Shown: positions 58,971 through 64,000 of the stretch, in pieces | Layout of the letters: each line of letters begins with the position of its first letter | Position numbering within the stretch: position 1 is the stretch's first letter | Source of the DNA: Jacaranda mimosifolia | Lineage: Eukaryota > Streptophyta > Magnoliopsida > Lamiales > Bignoniaceae | Length of the DNA stretch: 64,000 bases | Direction: 5' to 3' | Assembly (NCBI GenBank): GCA_018894105.1 | Contig: CM032133.1 | Location: 14,088,501-14,152,500, forward strand | The notes under the pieces: model-generated | What the model saw: only the letters and a program-made list of their open reading frames with translations | Database searches by the model: none | Told to the model about the DNA's origin: nothing | Position numbers and translations under genes: made by a program

Positions 58971-59299
58971 AGGCTTCTTATTGAGACCCAGTCCCAAGAA
59001 AAGGATAAAATTTCAAATGAAAGTAAATGCACAATACCATGAAAACAATATAAAACATAAAAAAAAAAGCATGAAAAAAGAAAGTCATCGAAATGAATAA
59101 GTGTAAAATTGAGAGCAAAATAGCTTAATCTCATACAAGAATGAAAAGTTCAACAAAGCTAAAGTATGTAGAAATATATCAATGTTTGAACCAGACTTAG
59201 CTGCTAAAAATAAAACTAACTAACGAAGTTTCTGAGACAACGTAAAAAGGAAGGAACATTTTACTAACAAAAGAAAAAGAGAAAATGATAAACTCTTAG

Positions 59300-61700
59300 T
59301 CTAAGTCCTTCTTTACTCTTATAGAGATATAACTACCGGATCCTCCACCATGGCATTAGTGTTAGCATTAAAATTCTACTAGAAGCTCTAGTAGAAAGAT
59401 TGACTAGAATACTTAGGTCAAGTAGTAATAAGTTCTCTTGAGGGTGCTGCCCAGTCTCACTAAGCACGCGATGACAACCTTGGATAGTCTGCTTATAGAT
59501 AATAGGATCTTCCACCCCAACCACTTCAAAGAATTCGTCGAAGCCCATGAATTCTTCACCGCCTCTTCACAGGTAGTAGACATTAGTGCCTTCTTAGTAG
59601 AAGACTCCAAGAACTTTCTCCCAATCTGTACCCCCTTACCATACTACTCATTCAGATACTCGTACTTCATTAACAACTTTGTGAACTCCTCACCAATTTG
59701 AGAATGCTATTGGACGAGCCTTCTCCTTAACTTGAGCTATGAGCTATCTTAGGTGCGGGCCCTTCTACTGGTGAGACATTTCCACTACTAGGTTCCAAAG
59801 CTATTCCAAGAATGATAAATAATGTAGTCAAACGACTGCATATAACTACAAATATAAAGCACAAGTAAAATAAATTAAGTAAGAAGAAAGGTACTCTCTT
59901 ATATTCTAGTATGTTGCTGGCTACACACTACAGTATAAGCCTGATTCTCTAGTCTCTCAATAATTAATTATATTTATATTTTTATAATTTTGTTATTGAT
60001 TTTAAAATTGTATTATTGTTATAATAACATGGTCTTTATTATTATTATTTTTAGCATTCATTTCACCTTACTAATAGGGGGTTAGGGCTTATTCAGTACA
60101 AGCCTTTCTAACAATAAATTCCTTTGATACTCAAGTTAAGTTTTCAGCTGCAAACTAAGCCAACTGGGAAGAGAAGAATATCTCTATCTTTCCTTGGACA
60201 TACTCGTTGATCCCGCTCTGCAAAATTTCCATGCTAAAAACAGTCTCATTAATATCCTAATAAGAGTTGATGCCAACTTCTGTGAAAACCATTGTAGAAC
60301 CAACCCTTACTTTCACAAGCATGAGAAGAACAACAGAACCTCAGACAAGTAGCTCCAGTAGTGGACTCCTGAGCATGCTTTATAGTAGATCACAAAATTA
60401 CTTGCTCGAAACTATCACTTACGCCAGGCACCACAAAAGGAGACAAAGCATGATGTTATTCATAATACTTCCAAGGGGGGCTTGGATATTGCTATTCTAG
60501 GGATGAGTCCTTGTAATATTGCTTCTCTACACGTCTTTCGTAAGAATCTCGATTCGCCCTTCTAGTGCTGATCTTGGCCAAATCAACCTTTTTTCCTGCC
60601 AAGGACATGCAAATTTGACAAGCTCAATAGTCTAACAAATAATCAACAAAAATAATGAAAGTGCTAAGGAGAAAGTAAGAATGCAACCAGAAGTATGCAA
60701 GCAAATAAGAGCTTTAAAATTAACTAAGTATCTGCTAGAAATATGTAAGTTATATTGAAAGGGGAAATAAATAATCTAGCCTTCTAGAAGCACTGGTGAA
60801 GGTCGTGGTGAAACTTCCACATATGCATCAACAATGGTGAACTACTCCAAACTCGGGGAACCCCCCAACCCTCATCTTGCATAAAGAAAAATCGATACTT
60901 CCAAGGTCCTTCAGAAGAAGGAAAATCACTCACTGAATTTGTAATTCGGTCTAGGAAAGATATGGAAAATAACTTTATTCAGTATCCTCTACATCATGAT
61001 TAAGGAATGAAAACTATCCAAAGAGTGTTGAAATCCCATAAAGTATGCAAAAAAGGTCATAGAGATTTAACTTAAGCACCATCCCATAAATCCAGTTACC
61101 TCAATAATAAGGGATAAGGAGGAAAACCTATTATTAAAATAATAATTGAAAATGGTAAAGTATCTGGAGGAGGCAATACAATATGATCCTCCAAAAAAAG
61201 AAGAACAAAGTCAAACTTACAGAGGTATAGATCTTATGCTTTAAAAATTCTAACTCTCCTAAAGAAAGTGAACTAGTTTGTTCATTAACACCATCAAAAC
61301 TACTATCGACATGAGGAGCATCTTCGAATCCTCTTCCAGAAGAATCCTTTTTCTTTACTTAGACTTAGAATTGGACTATAATGAAAGAGATGACTTAAAA
61401 ACCAAGGATTAACTAATGTGTTCTTGATGCATGGCCCCATAATCCAAATTTGATCTCCATGGCGCATATGAGGAGAGGATCCTAAACTCAAAAAATGCGA
61501 TGACACCATAAGGTGCACAACCCCCGAGAATCCGAACAACCGTAACACAACCTCGACAACCCAAATTGGTGTCAGTCGAAATAGTCACCCGTGTTATTGA
61601 TGTTCCACAAGTGCTGCCTGAGGGCTGGACACTCGCTAGCAGATGCCACATGGGTGGCAATAGTAACCCCATTGCCTATCCCTATTGGACCTACATATAT
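59300..61700 (-). pseudogene. Antisense ORF remnants upstream of the G2 3' LTR
   Basis: Minus-strand frames at 59333-59610 (EEAVKNSWASTNSLKWLGWK, then LDLSIL) and 61303-61848, plus shifted pieces between, are unlike pol and point against G2. Tat-group Gypsy elements often carry an antisense ORF here. The family assignment is weak because of frameshifts. Confidence 0.35.
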
Positions 61701-62149
61701 TTTTTTTTACTTTGATATGGACTTCTTCCCACAACCAATATCCCATTCTCAAAACTAGATATATTGCACTCTCAAATTGAAGTTTCCCAAGAAAATTTGT
61801 ACTGATTCTAAGGAGTTGGAAAATACGCGCAAGGGAATAAAGTGACAAAAAAAGGGTATAAAAGTTCCCTTAGGAACTTATCTTGTATCACCAACAACGA
61901 TTACTTCTTGGAAACCTAAAGTTGTCAAAATTTGTCTACGTCCTTTTAAGGATACAAAGTATTGGACAAGATATGTTCTAGAAACAAACCAGTTAAGGAA
62001 ATATAAGAATCTTTGACTTAATTAATTGTCAAATTATTCCAATTTCCTATAGTCAAAATTAAAAATAAATTATCAAGATCTAATAAAATTACTTAATTAT
62101 GGTAAAATAAAAATTAATATTAAGTTTCAATTTGTAAATAAGTTTTTAA

Positions 62150-62500
62150 ATTTTAAATATGGGCCTTAATGATATGAAAAAAATATGACCCTACAGATAA
62201 AAAAAAAGTGAAAAAAAAAAATAAAAGAGCTCAATTAAATAAATAATCTTAAGTAAAAGGCCAATCAGCCCAATAAATTAAGCCCATCAAGATGGGCACT
62301 TATACCTAAATGGGTAAAAGTCCACTAAGCATTTAGCTACTATAAATATCAACTTTCAATGCCAAAATTAATATAAAAAATTATTTACAAAAAAATTCAA
62401 GCTCTAACTCCACGCAAATGCATTCTAGAAGCAGAAACCCTATCAAACTTGTTGATTTTTGGAAGGACCTTAGTTCCATTTCCATGCAGTATCAACTTCC
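62150..62500 (+). repeat. Gypsy G2 LTR segment, right copy
   Basis: Homologous to 33680-34010 in the same orientation, with catcaagatgggcac, a tataaata element near 62340 and a shared end near gcagtatca. The upstream tract gacaaaaaaaggg at about 61843-61855 could be the polypurine tract, placing the LTR start near 61856. Confidence 0.5.
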
Positions 62501-64000
62501 AATTCCTTTGTCTGATGGTAACTTTCATTATTCTGTGTCACTATGCCTTAGTAAAGCTTATAACCACATTTTCTATTCTTTCTTCTATCCCAAATCCTTA
62601 GGGATTGGACTATTTTACATTGCATTTTAAGAAGAAGTGCACTTCAGTTGAAGTATGCCACCTTTATTAAATATTGAAAGGAGAGCCATTTCTTCATTTC
62701 TTTTCCTCATTCTTCGGGCTTTTCGACCTCCTGGATAGATGGTTTCTTGACATTAGCTATTCTTGCAATGAACCTCATCCTGTAGCTTGAAAACAAATTT
62801 TAGATCAGCTAAATAGGTATCAACTTCACTAGTCTTACCTTGAACAACCTAGGTTGCTTTACCGTTTAACTATTAGTCTTAATGCTGAAGAGCTTTTTGA
62901 GCCTTTTGGTATTCTTATCAACTATCTTTTTTATGTTATTATGTCTATTCTTGTGTGTTTTTCTAATTAGTCTTTTGTTTGCAGAGAGACTTTATATAAA
63001 AAGCCTTTATCTTGATGGCTGCAACCAACAACTAAGGCAAGAAAAAGAACAATTGCTCTTGCGTTAGTTTAGGGTATCCTTCAGCCGAGCTGGCAATTCA
63101 AGCTTGTCAGCTTCAAAAATATTAGTTGATGCCCATGAAGGTACTCCTATGCCTAAACTGCACTCCACCAATTGTGTTCCACCTTTCTTGGTTCCTAATC
63201 ATATGGAGGATCAATAAGAGATAGCTTGAGGTTGAGCTTACTTAATCTTCATTGAGCTTGCCCCCCAATACTTATTAATCATGGGTAGCTCAGTCTTGAT
63301 TGATGCTTCTCACTCTTTAGGTTAGGACTTTTTTGGAGGGTAATCTACCAACTCCAATTGCTAATTGGGCGACATATTTTTCAAAGATTTGGGGGCATAA
63401 TTTGCTTGCATCTTTCCAAGGTAATCTTTGCTCCCTTCTATTGATTTGTTTTGGTTTTATTTATCTAATGGAGACAATATTTTATATGCTAGTATCCTAG
63501 CAAAAAATATATTAGCTCGATAGAAGAGGGAACAACTAAAGCTTGAGATTGAGATGCAAAAACTGGCGACCAAGCTGAGTTGCCTCGAGTCTAAAACCAC
63601 TAAGTTTGGTAAACTAATGGCACAACTCTTCTCCATCAAAATCATTGGTACAAATTAGATTACATGGACTTATATTGAAGTCACAATTATTGCTACTCTT
63701 TATCTGCTCGGTGCATCAATTCTCTAGCATGAGCTCGTCAGGCTTGGTATGTGTTTCCATCTAATGGTCTTGCAAACCTCATATGGATTACTCTCTAATT
63801 AAGGGGTTGCTCTCTCCTATGTTTACCTCACTTATGTTGGCATTTTCTCACTCTCAATCCTTTTAATGGAGATTGATGTGCTTATGGTAATTATCTTGAG
63901 CTGGGGAGGTACACCACTCTAAAAAACTCGTTCAATTATCCACTATTTACCGGAATTTCTAGTACATTCTTCAGATGACCTCACTTTTCTGTGACATATT
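62501..64000 (+). other. Decayed plus-strand coding remnant with coiled-coil segments
   Basis: Short pieces such as NQQLRQEKEQLLLR (62882-63067) and REQLKLEIEMQKLATKLSCL (about 63528-63588) look like heptad-rich coiled coil. Between them stops are frequent. I do not recognise a family. It may be another element's decayed ORF, possibly like the G2 antisense ORF in the opposite orientation. Confidence 0.3.

Larger units (their letters stand above)
33680..62500 (+). mobile_element. Outer Gypsy element G2, interrupted by nested Copia insertions
   Basis: Homologous LTR-like segments near 33680-34010 and 62150-62500, both in plus orientation, bracket gag (34561-35530), a protease region (57350-57800), a tandem-repeat tract and antisense ORF remnants. 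The gap from about 35.55 to 57186 is filled by Copia LTR J, E3 and E4. RT, RNase H and integrase are not visible. Calling all parts one element is inference from order and orientation. Confidence 0.55.

Overview
This is nuclear DNA of a flowering plant. The window holds one recognisable host gene (the 3' exons of the mismatch-repair and meiosis gene MLH3, with GT-AG introns), a processed copy of cytosolic ribosomal protein L11, and otherwise mostly decayed plant LTR retrotransposons of the Ty1/Copia and Ty3/Gypsy superfamilies. The species cannot be named from the sequence. All element proteins carry stops or frameshifts. No tRNA, rRNA, CRISPR array or bacterial-type operon was seen.

Layout. 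(1) 391-3845 is a giant inverted repeat: two arms of about 1.7 kb meet near 2086, so the whole segment folds on itself (foldback or MULE-like element). (2) 5098-7504 holds eight MLH3 exons coding for the C-terminal endonuclease region. No earlier exon is visible, so the gene either continues left of the window across a very long intron containing the foldback element, or is a 5'-truncated copy. (3) 8884-23800 reads as an old minus-strand Gypsy element (LTR at each end, flanks agaag/aaaag) whose interior is occupied by Copia pieces: a fragment (9836-10784), LTR A, a plus-strand element E1 with a solo LTR B in its gag, and a minus-strand element E2 with LTR C. (4) 23888-26661 is a gag-only minus-strand Gypsy with two 569-bp LTRs. 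(5) 27.26-30.2 kb is a degenerate satellite of about 430-bp units with an internal orientation switch. (6) 30297-31037 is an RPL11 retropseudogene with a poly(A) tail and target-site duplication. (7) 32313-32988 is a GC-ended, AT-cored hAT-like non-autonomous element. (8) From 33.7 to 62.5 kb a plus-strand Gypsy (G2) appears to be the outer host of a four-level nest: G2 contains Copia LTR J, J contains minus-strand Copia E3, and E3's 5' LTR contains plus-strand Copia E4 (44645-54371). Beyond 57187 G2 resumes with its protease region, a tandem-repeat tract, antisense ORF remnants and an LTR-like segment.

The Copia elements belong to one family with LTRs of about 2.2 kb, a tRNA-Met type primer site, and a gag-protease-integrase-RT-RNase H order, most like the long-LTR Angela/BARE group (inference). 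Comparing three copies shows two non-coding structures in the leader between primer site and gag that ordinary annotation misses: a GC-rich island about 0.5 kb after the primer site, and a set of three 28-nt hairpins with fixed spacing and compensatory base changes. A third shared structure is a palindrome beside the LTR TATA box. These, and the foldback element, are the signals most worth following.
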